The notes: a model not told the origin generated them from the letters alone. A stretch of 64,000 nt of DNA from an uncultured Bacteroidales bacterium (GCA_947303395.1 CAMYYD010000002.1:142142-206141), one strand, 5' to 3'. Shown: positions 45,263 through 54,651, counted from the first letter of the stretch. Made by a program: numbers and translations.

Positions 45263-45287
45263 TACAGGATGTTTTAAATACAAGCTA

Positions 45288-45295
45288 CAAAAATA
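45288..45295 (-). promoter_or_regulatory. -7 element of the frd operon
   Basis: The minus-strand TATTTTTG lies 25 bp before the chosen ATG of frdC, which supports that start over the longer frame. Confidence 0.6.
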
Positions 45296-45315
45296 CAAAA
45301 AATTTTTTATTCTCT

Positions 45316-45342
45316 CGCAGATATCGCAGAAAACGCAGAAAT
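45316..45342. repeat. 9-bp-period repeat, three units
   Basis: cgcagatat, cgcagaaaa, cgcagaaat. Intergenic upstream of the frd promoter. Confidence 0.7.
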
Positions 45343-45410
45343 TGTTCTTTCACAAAACTTACAAAGGATTTTGTTCGCTAAAGCAAACGGATCTCGCAGA
45401 GCTAGAACAT

Positions 45411-45448
45411 AAAAAAAAAGAGAACCACCCCTTGGAAGAGTGGTTCTC
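45411..45448 (-). terminator. terminator of the btuB-lipoprotein operon
   Basis: The 9-bp stem GAGAACCAC/GTGGTTCTC (45420-45448) is followed on the minus strand by a run of nine T (45419-45411). Confidence 0.85.
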
Positions 45449-45466
45449 GAGCAAATTAGGATTATA

Positions 45467-46531
45467 TTAATTGAAAAGCATATAGCTCGGAAACATTCCG
45501 ACTTCATAAGTACCGACAAGCGTTCCGTCGGATGTGTAACGTAACAGATTACCATTTGACGTAGGTTTAGCTTCCGTAACGTAAATGTCGCCATTCTGCG
45601 GATGCACCGTCAAGTTATAAAACCATCTTCCTTCTGACGCAATGAACGCTGTATCAGGCAGTTGCGGGTCATCGACATTCAGCTTATATACGCTCAAACT
45701 GTTATATCCACCATTCAAAAAATAGAGGTTTTCTCCTGCCCCATCGATTGACATGCCATCTGGATAGCTGCCTTCCGGAAGATCAAAACGCTGAATCACC
45801 GTACGTGTCGCAGGGTCTATGCAGATGATTGCAGGTGCGCAAGGCGGTTCATAACCGCCACTGCATGAAACCCAGATGTGGTTGTTTTTGTCGACAACCA
45901 TGGCATTCGGCTCTGGAGCCACCTCAATATCAGCGACATATTCATCGTTCACACAATCAATGACTTGGATGGTGTGATTTGAAGAACCTGCAACATAATA
46001 ACTCGACCAGTTAGAAACAAAAACCTCATCACCTATCTTCTCCATAACTTCTGTTGCGCTGCCAGTTTCAATAAAACTATTTTCCATAGTATTGAGATTC
46101 AACACATAAAGACCTGGCGACTCCAAATCCGAGACGTATACCTTGCTGTCGTCAATAGGAAGCATATAGCGAGGAGAAGCGAAACCTTCTATTTTAGCTT
46201 TATATTCAATGCTTTTTGCATCTACCTTATAAATATAATTGCTATTATTGACCACAATATACAAGTCATCGCCAATCTTTGTCAACGACTGTGCCACATC
46301 GCCAAGCGGTATTCCGTTAACTCTATAGAATAAATCGTTTTCAACAGTGTTCGTTTCCATATCAAAATATGAAAGCGACGAGTTAGCGTACATAAACGTA
46401 CCTTCATTCAAGACAAACATTCCCTGAACAGGATTGATTGGAGGCACATAAGGCTGGACATCGTCTTTTTTATCGCATGCAAACAACGCTGCTGCCAAAA
46501 ATAAAACAAAAAACAAATACTTCTTTTTCAT
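45467..46531 (-). CDS. surface lipoprotein with beta-propeller-like repeats (DUF5074-like), B12 locus
   Basis: The protein has 354 residues with a lipoprotein signal (FFVLFLAAALFAC, then DKKDD). The body has repeated propeller-like blades: IGDDLYIVVNNSNYIYKVDA, VYVSDLESPGLYVLNL, AMVVDKNNHIWVSC and DIYVTEAKPTSNGNLL. It lies 3 bp after the BtuB-like receptor and under the same cobalamin riboswitch. It may be a corrinoid-binding or accessory surface protein; this is inferred from context only. Confidence 0.8.
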   Translation of the reverse strand: MKKKYLFFVLFLAAALFACDKKDDVQPYVPPINPVQGMFVLNEGTFMYANSSLSYFDMETNTVENDLFYRVNGIPLGDVAQSLTKIGDDLYIVVNNSNYIYKVDAKSIEYKAKIEGFASPRYMLPIDDSKVYVSDLESPGLYVLNLNTMENSFIETGSATEVMEKIGDEVFVSNWSSYYVAGSSNHTIQVIDCVNDEYVADIEVAPEPNAMVVDKNNHIWVSCSGGYEPPCAPAIICIDPATRTVIQRFDLPEGSYPDGMSIDGAGENLYFLNGGYNSLSVYKLNVDDPQLPDTAFIASEGRWFYNLTVHPQNGDIYVTEAKPTSNGNLLRYTSDGTLVGTYEVGMFPSYMLFN

Positions 46532-46534
46532 AAC

Positions 46535-48436
46535 TTAAAATTTATAGTTTAAACCTATTTCATAGCTTCTTCCAGGCATCGGTCGCCACAAAACTGCCTG
46601 ATAATCAACATTTGTGATATTATTTACCCTAAACTCAACATTAAATTTCCTAATCTGTTTTGATAGTGCAACGTGATGCAAAGTGTAAGGGTTCAGTCTT
46701 CCCGCAAGCGTCTCGTTTGTATCCATCTGGGTCTTGCGCCTTCCCGTATACTCCATCGTATAATTCATATTCCACGTTCTCCATCTCACTTCGACGTATG
46801 CATTAGCATGATGTACAGGTATGTAAATCAATTGCAAACCGTTCTCATTGTCGGTGGTGCGGCTATAGACATAGTTGCCTGATGCCGAGAAATTCCAATT
46901 ATTGATGAAATAATTCAATTTCAGATGCAGTTCAGCTCCGTATGATGTCACCGTTGCCACATTTTCAGGCACCCAATATCTCCATGACGACGGAACCCAC
47001 TGAATCCAATCCTCAACCTGAGAATAATACGCTCCCAACTGACTATCAATCGAAAAACGTCCGAATTTCCTTGAATACATGAGATTTCCATCGAGTGTAC
47101 GACCTTTTTCAGGCTTTAAATCGACATTTCCTCCCGGATACCAATAGAGATCGTTCAAACTCGGATTCCTGTAGTTATGACTATATCCCGCATTGATTTT
47201 CAATCCTTTAAGATAGATGCAGCTGTACGAGATAGTCGCTGTCGGGAAGAAACCGGCCGACACCCAGTTGACCAAATCGTTACGCAAAGTAAAACGCAAA
47301 TCAATAGGTTTCAACAACTTACCCATCAAAGCGGCATAAAACGACAAATTATGTCTGTCAGAATTTTTCGAATTATCGTAGTTGTTTGACATAACCTGTT
47401 CATAGTCATACTGCACTTTTGCATTGAGTTTCCACGACTTATATACATCCTGATTCAAGTCGACGATTTGATGAAACACGTTGGCATCGTTTTTTGAATT
47501 GACATCATTCACTGGTGTGCCGATATTGGTGTAAGTCTTCAGATAATAATGCTGTTTCTCGTAGAAATATGCCGATTTCACCTCGATTTTACCCGATTCC
47601 CAATATGTCTTATATGAGATAAAGTTGCGCGAATAGCCGTTTTCGGTATATTCCTTGGTCCTGTCGCTATTGCTCAAATTCGTCATAATTTGCGGGCAGT
47701 TACGGTCGCTCCATTGGTTCCACGACACGATGGTTATCAACGAATTACGAAATCTCCACTGATATTCCGGCATAAGTCCGTAGTCGACGAACTCGCCGTT
47801 TTTTTGCTTCATCACCTGATGCGATATGTCGGCATGGTTGATGTACTCGAAGTCGTTGTCGCTCGAAGTACGGTATGCTTTCACACGCACCAGGTGACTC
47901 GCCCATGAATAACCGGCAGTAATATAAGAGCCGAAGGAATTGAAACTGCCGTATGTCTGTTTCAGATCGAGGATTAGTCCCTCCCCGAAATGCTGAGTGT
48001 TCTCGATGTTGACCGTTCCACCAAGGCCTCCGCTGTTGGCCGACGTGCCACTACCCCACTTCAATGCCACCTGTTCGGTCATGAACACCGGAATGGTGCT
48101 GAAGTCGACCTGTCCGAGTGTAGGCGCGTTGATTTGGAATCCGTTCCACAACACGAGGGTGTGGCTCGCGGTGGTGCCTCTGAACGATGCCGTCGCCACT
48201 CCACCTGGACCGTACGTCTTGATAAAGACGGGGCTGTGCTGGATGAGCAGCTGCGACATTGTGATTGTGTTGAGACGTTTCAGCAGAGCGGTATCCATTT
48301 TGCGTTCCATCGCGGCTTCCGCCTGATTCTGACGAATCGCAGCGGCACTGACCTCGACAGATTGCAAAACGATAGTATCCTGAGCCATAGCAGCATAGGA
48401 AACTAAAAGAAACAGCAATACACACAATTTCTTCAT
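46535..48436 (-). CDS. btuB: TonB-dependent outer-membrane receptor, BtuB-like (cobalamin uptake)
   Basis: The protein has 633 residues with a signal peptide (MKKLCVLLFLLVSYAAMAQ). Plug domain: VEVSAAAIR, ASFRGTTASHTLVLWNGFQI, LKWGSGTSANSGGLGGTVN. The barrel follows with many aromatic strands and ends in YEIGLNYKF with the terminal Phe. The cobalamin riboswitch directly upstream makes corrinoid the likely substrate. A second gene for a surface lipoprotein follows after 3 bp. Confidence 0.92.
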   Translation of the reverse strand: MKKLCVLLFLLVSYAAMAQDTIVLQSVEVSAAAIRQNQAEAAMERKMDTALLKRLNTITMSQLLIQHSPVFIKTYGPGGVATASFRGTTASHTLVLWNGFQINAPTLGQVDFSTIPVFMTEQVALKWGSGTSANSGGLGGTVNIENTQHFGEGLILDLKQTYGSFNSFGSYITAGYSWASHLVRVKAYRTSSDNDFEYINHADISHQVMKQKNGEFVDYGLMPEYQWRFRNSLITIVSWNQWSDRNCPQIMTNLSNSDRTKEYTENGYSRNFISYKTYWESGKIEVKSAYFYEKQHYYLKTYTNIGTPVNDVNSKNDANVFHQIVDLNQDVYKSWKLNAKVQYDYEQVMSNNYDNSKNSDRHNLSFYAALMGKLLKPIDLRFTLRNDLVNWVSAGFFPTATISYSCIYLKGLKINAGYSHNYRNPSLNDLYWYPGGNVDLKPEKGRTLDGNLMYSRKFGRFSIDSQLGAYYSQVEDWIQWVPSSWRYWVPENVATVTSYGAELHLKLNYFINNWNFSASGNYVYSRTTDNENGLQLIYIPVHHANAYVEVRWRTWNMNYTMEYTGRRKTQMDTNETLAGRLNPYTLHHVALSKQIRKFNVEFRVNNITNVDYQAVLWRPMPGRSYEIGLNYKF

Positions 48437-48485
48437 TTTACTCTGAATTTCGACCGACTCTTATCCCGAAAGTCTCAAATGTCTT

Positions 48486-48648
48486 CGATTTCAGGCAGGT
48501 CTTCTGACTCACTCCTTACGCCGGCGTCTTCCCGTTTATATGGGATAAACAGTGACATCTGCAGGCGCTGCAAGAGTTTACAGCAGCGGGAACTGTCCGG
48601 GGTTCTCACCCGATTCCCTGTTGGGCCTTCTTCAGGCACCTGAAATCG
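48486..48648 (-). promoter_or_regulatory. cobalamin riboswitch
   Basis: On the minus strand: closing stem CCTGAAATCG (48648-48639) with CGATTTCAGG (48495-48486). The core has GGAATCGGGTGAGAACC, then CCGGACAGTTCCCGCTGCTG, and the closing GTCAGAAGACCTGCC. It sits 50 bp before btuB and should repress it when adenosylcobalamin binds. Confidence 0.96.
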
Positions 48649-48652
48649 ATTG

Positions 48653-48660
48653 CAAAAATA
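48653..48660 (-). promoter_or_regulatory. -7 element for the riboswitch-btuB transcript
   Basis: The minus-strand TATTTTTG lies 4 bp before the riboswitch closing stem, which would put the closing stem at the 5' end of the RNA. Confidence 0.65.
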
Positions 48661-48691
48661 CAAAAAAAAATTAGCCGAAGCTAATTTTTTA
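48661..48691 (-). terminator. terminator with TTCG tetraloop overlapping the MORN-protein stop codon
   Basis: Stem AAAATTAGC / GCTAATTTT closed by TTCG, then eight or more T. The TAG stop of the gene ending at 48681 lies in the stem, and the btuB -7 element begins right after the T-run. Confidence 0.75.
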
Positions 48692-49406
48692 AGAATTTTT
48701 TACCTTGAGGATATTCTTTCGTCTTTCCTTTCTGTTCGCCGTTTTTGAAGTTGGCTTCAGTTTTCAGGCTGCCGTCTTCATAAAACTCGTAGACTGGACC
48801 ATCTTGGACGTTGTTTACAAACATCTTCCTTGTTTTTACAGCGCCATTTTCATAATAGGTTTCCTGAACGCCCTCAAATTTTCCTTCTTTATAGGTATAC
48901 ATGGCGACCATCTCACCTTGGGTCTTGTCTTTGTTGGCATACCACATCGTCACGCCATCACGCTGACCGTCCTTGAAGTTCGATGTTTCCATCACGGTAC
49001 CTTTGTCATAATATAACGTCGACTCGCCGTTTTTCTTACCTTCCTTATAACCAATGCGTTCCATCAAAACAGCGTTCTTAAACTTGAGAGAAGTGCCATC
49101 CATCAAGTTGTTTTTATATTCAACTTTTTTGATGATAGCACCCTGTTTGTCAAATTCAAGATACAAGCCGTCTCTGTTGTTTTCGACGTATTGAATTATA
49201 AAATGAGGAACCTCAGTATTAGCATAGGTCTCGGTCCAAGTGCCCGACTTTTTACCATCGAGCACTTTACCGTTAACTTTCACGCCGTTGTTTTCCTGAA
49301 CAAAGTCGCCATCAGGGCTTCCCGCCACATTGACTTTATCCATTGTTTGGGCTAAGCCTGCAATACAAAATATTGATAATAAAATAGTTACAAAAATCTT
49401 TTTCAT
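48681..49406 (-). CDS. exported MORN-repeat (YwqK-like) protein
   Basis: The protein has 241 residues with a signal peptide (MKKIFVTILLSIFCIAGLAQ). It has several MORN-type repeats: KNNLMDGTSLKFKN, YKEGKKNGESTLYYDKG, FKDGQRDGVTMWYA, YKEGKFEGVQETYYENG and FYEDGSLKTEANFKNG. The family is annotated as YwqK-type in other genomes, but the role is unknown. It follows the Nfn-like gene after 1 bp and ends in a terminator. Confidence 0.85.
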   Translation of the reverse strand: MKKIFVTILLSIFCIAGLAQTMDKVNVAGSPDGDFVQENNGVKVNGKVLDGKKSGTWTETYANTEVPHFIIQYVENNRDGLYLEFDKQGAIIKKVEYKNNLMDGTSLKFKNAVLMERIGYKEGKKNGESTLYYDKGTVMETSNFKDGQRDGVTMWYANKDKTQGEMVAMYTYKEGKFEGVQETYYENGAVKTRKMFVNNVQDGPVYEFYEDGSLKTEANFKNGEQKGKTKEYPQGKKFLKN

Positions 49407-49407
49407 A

Positions 49408-51681
49408 TTACATCATTTCATTATGCAGATATTCATCAATTGCTTTGGCTGCTTTCTTACCAGCGCCCATTGCCAAGATAACTGTTGCAGCGCCGCTGAC
49501 GGCATCACCGCCTGCGAACACTCCGTTACGTGTTGTGCGACCGTTTTCGTTTGCGAGGATACATCCGTGCTTGTCGGCATTCAAACCTGGTGTCGTTCTG
49601 AAAATCAACGGGTTAGGCGATGTACCGAGTGCCATAATTACCATATCGACATCGAGAACGAACTCCGAGCCTTTAATCTCAACTGGACGACGACGACCTG
49701 ATGCGTCAGGCTCACCGAGGCCCATTCTCACGCACTTCATGCCATTGACCCAGCCTTCTTCGTTACCGAGAATCTCAACAGGATTGCAGAGAAGGTCGAA
49801 CTGGATGCCTTCTTCCTTGGCGTGATGCACCTCTTCGGCACGTGCTGGAAGCTCAGCCTCCGAACGACGATACACGATATGCACGTCGGCACCGAGACGT
49901 AAGGCAGTACGGGCAGCGTCCATAGCGACGTTACCACCACCGACAACAGCCACCTTCTTACCAACGTAGTTTGGTGTTTCGAAGCCTTCTTTATATGCGA
50001 AGAGTAAGTTATTTCTTGTCAAGAACTCGTTAGCCGAGACGACACCGCATAGGTTCTCGCCCGGGATGTTCATAAACTTCGGCAGACCGGCACCTGAGCC
50101 GATAAACACTGCGTCGAAGTGCTCATCTTTCATGAGAGATTCGATGGATGCTGTACGTCCGATGACCACGTCTTTGAAGAAATGACCGCCGAGACGCATC
50201 ACATTTTCGACCTCGTGACGAACGACAGTCTCTTTCGGCAGACGGAACGAAGGAATACCGTAAGCCAATACGCCGCCGAATTCATGCAATGCCTCGAAAA
50301 CAGTGACATCGTAGCCACGCACGAGGAGTTCCTTGGCGCATGTCAAGCCTGAAGGACCTGAACCGACAACAGCCACACGTTTACCGTTTTTCTTAATCGG
50401 TTTGGTAAGGTTGATGTTATTTTCACGTGACCAGTCGCCCACGAAACGCTCCAGTTTGCCGATGGCAATAGGTTCGAACTTCACGCCCATCACGCACTTG
50501 CCTTCGCACTGTGTCTCCTGTGGACACACACGACCGCAAACTGCCGGCAATGCTGAGTCTTCGTCGATAATCTGAGCAGCTGCGAGGAAGTCGCCTTCTG
50601 CCACTTTCTTAACAAATCCAGGAATGTTAATATTAACTGGGCAACCTGTAACACATTGAGGACGACCGCAATTCAAGCAACGTTGTGCCTCCACGATGGC
50701 TTCTTCTGCTGTGTAACCGAGACACACCTCATCGAAGTTATGAGCGCGCATGAGCGGATCCTGTTCAGTGATTTTCACACGATGTTTCTTGTCGCGTGGC
50801 TCATCAAGGATTCCGCCTATATGGCACTTATGATTCTCCGCTTTCTCTTCGTTTTCAAGCTGTTTGTGCTCGACCACGTTGTTGTACATCGACTGACGTT
50901 TCATAGCTTCAGCGAAGTCGACCTTTGCACCGTCGAATTCTGGACCGTCGACGCAGGTGAACTTGGTCTGTCCGCCCACGCTGATACGGCAAGCGCCACA
51001 CATACCTGTTCCGTCGACCATCAAGGCGTTCATTGACACGGTGCACTTGATGTTGAGTTTCTGCGCAAGCTGGCACACAAACTTCATCATGATCATAGGA
51101 CCGATGGCGATACATTCGTCATAGTGATTTCCTTGATCTACAAGACGTTGCAGCATATCGGTAACGAGACCTTTATATTCTGAAGTGCCGTCATCTGTTG
51201 TTACGTAAAGATTCGACATTGAAGAGAGCTCATCTTCGTAAACGAGGAGGCTGTGAGTACGTGCTCCGATGATGACATCGGCTTTCACGCCATTGTGATA
51301 CAACCATTTCACCTGCGGGAAGATAGGTGCGATACCCACGCCGCCGCCGATGAAGACGTAACGTTTGGTCTTACGTTCCTCATACGACATGTGAATGAAC
51401 TCCGATGGACGTCCGAGAGGACCAACAACATCGAGGAATGTGTCGCCGACGTTGTATTTTGCCATCTCTTGTGTTGATTTTCCAATAGCCTTGAAGACAA
51501 TCGTCACAGTGCCGTTCCAAGGGTCGTTGTCGCTGATTGTGAGCGGGATACGCTCAGCTTTTTCTGTCATTTTAATAATCAGGAACTGCCCTGGAAGAGC
51601 CGCTCTCGAGAGACGCGGAGCCTCGATTTCCATCATAAAGGTGTCCTGTGCTAATTCTTTCTTATTGACTATCAGATACAT
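49408..51681 (-). CDS. fused NfnA/NfnB-like NADH-ferredoxin:NADP oxidoreductase
   Basis: The protein has 757 residues. Residues 1 to about 270 are a ferredoxin-reductase-like FAD/NAD unit with a C-terminal [2Fe-2S] site (GTGMCGACRISVGGQ, then CVDGPEFDG), as in NfnA or PyrK-like subunits. Residues of about 290-757 are a GltD/NfnB-like part with two [4Fe-4S] sites (CLNCGRPQCVTGCPV; AVCGRVCPQETQCEGKC), an FAD site VAVVGSGPSGLTCAKEL and an NADP site VAVVGGGNVAMDAARTAL. Such proteins exchange electrons between NADH, ferredoxin and NADPH by bifurcation, which fits the [FeFe] hydrogenase nearby. A glutamate-synthase-like role is the main alternative. Confidence 0.9.
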   Translation of the reverse strand: MYLIVNKKELAQDTFMMEIEAPRLSRAALPGQFLIIKMTEKAERIPLTISDNDPWNGTVTIVFKAIGKSTQEMAKYNVGDTFLDVVGPLGRPSEFIHMSYEERKTKRYVFIGGGVGIAPIFPQVKWLYHNGVKADVIIGARTHSLLVYEDELSSMSNLYVTTDDGTSEYKGLVTDMLQRLVDQGNHYDECIAIGPMIMMKFVCQLAQKLNIKCTVSMNALMVDGTGMCGACRISVGGQTKFTCVDGPEFDGAKVDFAEAMKRQSMYNNVVEHKQLENEEKAENHKCHIGGILDEPRDKKHRVKITEQDPLMRAHNFDEVCLGYTAEEAIVEAQRCLNCGRPQCVTGCPVNINIPGFVKKVAEGDFLAAAQIIDEDSALPAVCGRVCPQETQCEGKCVMGVKFEPIAIGKLERFVGDWSRENNINLTKPIKKNGKRVAVVGSGPSGLTCAKELLVRGYDVTVFEALHEFGGVLAYGIPSFRLPKETVVRHEVENVMRLGGHFFKDVVIGRTASIESLMKDEHFDAVFIGSGAGLPKFMNIPGENLCGVVSANEFLTRNNLLFAYKEGFETPNYVGKKVAVVGGGNVAMDAARTALRLGADVHIVYRRSEAELPARAEEVHHAKEEGIQFDLLCNPVEILGNEEGWVNGMKCVRMGLGEPDASGRRRPVEIKGSEFVLDVDMVIMALGTSPNPLIFRTTPGLNADKHGCILANENGRTTRNGVFAGGDAVSGAATVILAMGAGKKAAKAIDEYLHNEMM

Positions 51682-51731
51682 AATATATAAATTTTAAATT
51701 AAATCCCTAAAATTACGTCCAAAACGAACTA

Positions 51732-51762
51732 CAAAATTAGGGATTTTTTAATATAAAAACAA
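51732..51762 (-). promoter_or_regulatory. promoter of the Nfn-like operon
   Basis: The minus-strand -7 TAATTTTG lies at 51739-51732 and TTG at 51762-51760 (20-bp spacing), 51 bp before the ATG. The -7 lies within an AAATCCCTAA/TTAGGGATTT inverted repeat (about 51701-51746). Confidence 0.65.
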
Positions 51763-51769
51763 AAAATTT

Positions 51770-52897
51770 TCAATTTATTGATTTATTGTAAACTCTCGCT
51801 CTTTTATGCAAAGTGTGCTCGAAACGTCCCCAGAGATTTCGGACTGTGGTGTTATTCTCCAACTCGCGTGTCGATTCGATGTATTTGATGCCGTTTTTAG
51901 TGATACCCTGCGCAAATTTGTCGAAAATCATAGCGTTGATGCCTTTGTTCTGATACTCGTCATCGATTGCGATAAGCAATAAGTCTATGGTGTCGTTTTT
52001 CTTCAATGCCTTTAAAATATGGATAAATCCGAATGGGAAAAGGTGCCCCTTTGCCTTCTGCATCGCCAGTGAGAGCGACGGCAGACCCACACCGAAAGCC
52101 ACCACTTTCTCGGTTTTGTCGAGCACTATCGAGACAAAATCCACGTTGATATTGCTAAGAAACTGTTTTTTGAGATCGTCACACTGGCCTGGAGTAAGCT
52201 CAGAGAAATCGTGAAGTTTTGAGTATGCCGCGTTCATGCAGGCGAACACGCCATCGAGATAAGGGTCAACGTCGGAGCGCTTATGTAACACTGCCTGATG
52301 GAGTTCATTTTTCTCAGCCACCACCTCTGCAAAACGCGCGTAACGCTCAGGAATTACATCAGGTACAAGGATTCGGTACTCCACAAAATCGACTTCTTTT
52401 TTGTAACCCAACTGAAGAAGATGCTGTTCGTAATAAGGGGCATTGTATTTGCCGTAAGCCGTCGGAATCTGGTCGAAACCTTCTACAAGAATGCCTGCTG
52501 CGTCGAACTCGAGGAAGCCCGTAGGACCGCTCACCATGGTCATGTCTTTCTCTTTGGCATAACGCTTCACAGCGTTCATCAGCACCTTTGAAACCTCCTG
52601 ATTATCAATGAAATCTATAAAACCAAACCGACAGATCTTCTCTCCTACTTTCTCATTGTAACGATGGTTGATAATGCCAGCCACTCGTCCTACTATCTTG
52701 CCATTCTCGTTATATGCAAGCCAACATTTGCCTTCACACACCTCGAAAGCATGATTTTTCTTTGGATCGAGCGTGTCGCGGTCCATCGACTCAATCTGCG
52801 GCACGTAATAAGGGTTATCTTTGTATAACTCATTCGGGAAATGAACGAAATCCTTCAGCTCCTTCCTTGTCGCGACTTCTTTTAATGTGATATTCAT
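51770..52897 (-). CDS. GNAT-fold protein, about 375 residues
   Basis: The protein has 375 residues. The first half has ELYKDNPYYVPQIESMDRDT and KCWLAYNENGKIVGRVAGII, a GNAT core segment; the second half has IDLLLIAIDDEYQNKGINAM, the usual acetyl-CoA loop. It matches the Bacteroidota two-domain N-acetyltransferase-like family that is often of unknown substrate. It ends 8 bp upstream of the Nfn promoter region, with no terminator of its own visible. Confidence 0.85.
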   Translation of the reverse strand: MNITLKEVATRKELKDFVHFPNELYKDNPYYVPQIESMDRDTLDPKKNHAFEVCEGKCWLAYNENGKIVGRVAGIINHRYNEKVGEKICRFGFIDFIDNQEVSKVLMNAVKRYAKEKDMTMVSGPTGFLEFDAAGILVEGFDQIPTAYGKYNAPYYEQHLLQLGYKKEVDFVEYRILVPDVIPERYARFAEVVAEKNELHQAVLHKRSDVDPYLDGVFACMNAAYSKLHDFSELTPGQCDDLKKQFLSNINVDFVSIVLDKTEKVVAFGVGLPSLSLAMQKAKGHLFPFGFIHILKALKKNDTIDLLLIAIDDEYQNKGINAMIFDKFAQGITKNGIKYIESTRELENNTTVRNLWGRFEHTLHKRARVYNKSIN

Positions 52898-52933
52898 ACC
52901 ACAAAAATATCACATTTTCTTTTATCTTTTACA

Positions 52934-54631
52934 TTATTTTTCAATAACAAATTTCAGGAATTTATCATGAATTTTCAGCAGATAAATGCCGTCTGGAAGA
53001 TTGGAAACGTCAACTTTTTGAGTTTCAGATGATATTTTTCCTGATGAAATGGTTTCGCCAAGGATGTTGATGATGCGGTATTCCGATTGTAGAGACGCGC
53101 CATGGCACGTCTTTACAAATAGGATTCCTTTGGAGGGATTAGGATAAATAACCAAATCTTCGTCATTTATTTCATCAATTCCATCGCCATTGACGGCATT
53201 TACGGCTGCCAGTGCGTCGATGCGACCTGAGCCGTAATCGTTGTTTTTATGTTCTGAAGCCGAAATGGCAGTACGTTCAAGTATTTCATCAATCTGAACT
53301 GGAGTCAGCTCTGGATTTTTCGACAGCATCAGAGCTATGGTTCCAGCCACGCATGGTGTCGCCATCGAAGTGCCATCCATCAAGGTGTAGCCTGTGTCAC
53401 TATTGAAATCCAACGACTTGATATTCAAGCCAGGAGCGCACACATCAGGACGAATCAGCCCGATTTCGGTAGTACTTCCTGAAGTGTATGGATAATCGTT
53501 ATAAAGCGCCACATCTGTCCATGTCGACGGTCCTTCCGACGAAAAATATGTTATCTCATCATTGAAATCGACAGCGCCGACGCTTATCACACAGCTAGTA
53601 CCGCCTGCGTTAACCATTTGGTCATCATGCAGATAAGGTGGAGGGCAATCGCCAGGAGAATATATATTATAAGGTACAGGTACCATCGACTGCATGTGGC
53701 GTATGTTACCAGCGCAGACAGATGCCACGATGCCAGCAGCAAGGGTGTTTTCGCATGCCTGACGGTACATTAACTTCACTCCCGATTCCGGATTAGGCCA
53801 GCCCAACGACATATTCAGCAAATCGGCGCCATGTTCCAAAGCAAACTGCATAGCCTCAACCAAAATCGTCCCATCGGACTGTGCACCTGAATTAAAAACC
53901 TTCAAAACCATAACTTTTGCTCCAGGCGCGACACCTGTCTGAGTGCCGGAAACGCCTGTGCCACAGATAGTTCCGGCGACATGTGTGCCGTGGCCGTTCT
54001 CGTCGGTAGGGTCGTTGTCATGACTTGCAAAATCATATCCGTGGTGAGGATATTCCGCTCCGCCGTCCCAAAAACGTCCCTGCAAATCGGCATGTGTGAG
54101 CCTCACCCCAGTATCGATGAGCCCTACCAGGACATCCTCGCCTGTGTAGCCAAGCTCCCACACCAGATGCGCATTCACCATAGTGACATTCTCTGCAATC
54201 TCACGACTGTTGCCACGTTCTGCAGGAATCGCAACGCTTTCATCCTCAGGCAATTGATATTCTTTAACATGATAGACAGCCAAGACATCGTCGCGTTGCG
54301 AAATCTTATCCAACAACAGCTCATCGGCATAACAACTCACTGAATTAACAATCCACAACGGCCTGATTTCTTCCACCAAACCATTGATTTCCATTTCATT
54401 GAGATAATTCAACAAATCAGCTTGCGACTCTTCCGCCTGACGTTTCAGGGAATTCACAACAAACAAACGGCGCTCAACCTTCGTTGAAAAAGCATCTGCC
54501 ATACGGTTTAGCTCAGCAGCATCAGATTGCACCTTTAAAATAATGTTTATCTTGATTTTTCCTTCAGGGTTGGCTGAAAAACCTGTCAAACAAATAAAAA
54601 TTGCGACTAACGTCAGAAAACATTTTTTCAT
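52934..54631 (-). CDS. secreted subtilisin-like S8 protease with T9SS signal
   Basis: The protein has 565 residues with a signal peptide (MKKCFLTLVAIFICLTGFSA). A propeptide-like region follows (about 25-145). The catalytic triad is Asp in GLIDTGVRLTHADL, His in GHGTHVAGTICG and Ser in DGTSMATPCVAG. The last 80 residues are a T9SS type A sorting domain (YPNPSKGILFV, YRIINILGETI, LPDGIYLLKI). A palindromic repeat encodes residues 505-514 (KTCHGASLQ) inside the sorting domain. It is transcribed divergently from the C10 proteases through overlapping promoters. Confidence 0.93.
   Translation of the reverse strand: MKKCFLTLVAIFICLTGFSANPEGKIKINIILKVQSDAAELNRMADAFSTKVERRLFVVNSLKRQAEESQADLLNYLNEMEINGLVEEIRPLWIVNSVSCYADELLLDKISQRDDVLAVYHVKEYQLPEDESVAIPAERGNSREIAENVTMVNAHLVWELGYTGEDVLVGLIDTGVRLTHADLQGRFWDGGAEYPHHGYDFASHDNDPTDENGHGTHVAGTICGTGVSGTQTGVAPGAKVMVLKVFNSGAQSDGTILVEAMQFALEHGADLLNMSLGWPNPESGVKLMYRQACENTLAAGIVASVCAGNIRHMQSMVPVPYNIYSPGDCPPPYLHDDQMVNAGGTSCVISVGAVDFNDEITYFSSEGPSTWTDVALYNDYPYTSGSTTEIGLIRPDVCAPGLNIKSLDFNSDTGYTLMDGTSMATPCVAGTIALMLSKNPELTPVQIDEILERTAISASEHKNNDYGSGRIDALAAVNAVNGDGIDEINDEDLVIYPNPSKGILFVKTCHGASLQSEYRIINILGETISSGKISSETQKVDVSNLPDGIYLLKIHDKFLKFVIEK
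53088..53117. repeat. palindromic repeat (family A) inside the S8 protease gene
   Basis: A 30-bp palindrome: TGTAGAGACGCGCC on the left, centre CCATGG, and GGCACGTCTTTACA on the right; two pairs are G-T type. It is the best-preserved copy together with 19393-19422. Confidence 0.8.
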
Positions 54632-54651
54632 GTTTAATCAATTTAATGGTG

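Noticed and set aside
41824-45342. Repeated cgcaga units as a CRISPR-like or microsatellite array
   Set aside because: Units are 9 bp with no spacers, three per site; no CRISPR array or cas gene is present anywhere in the window.
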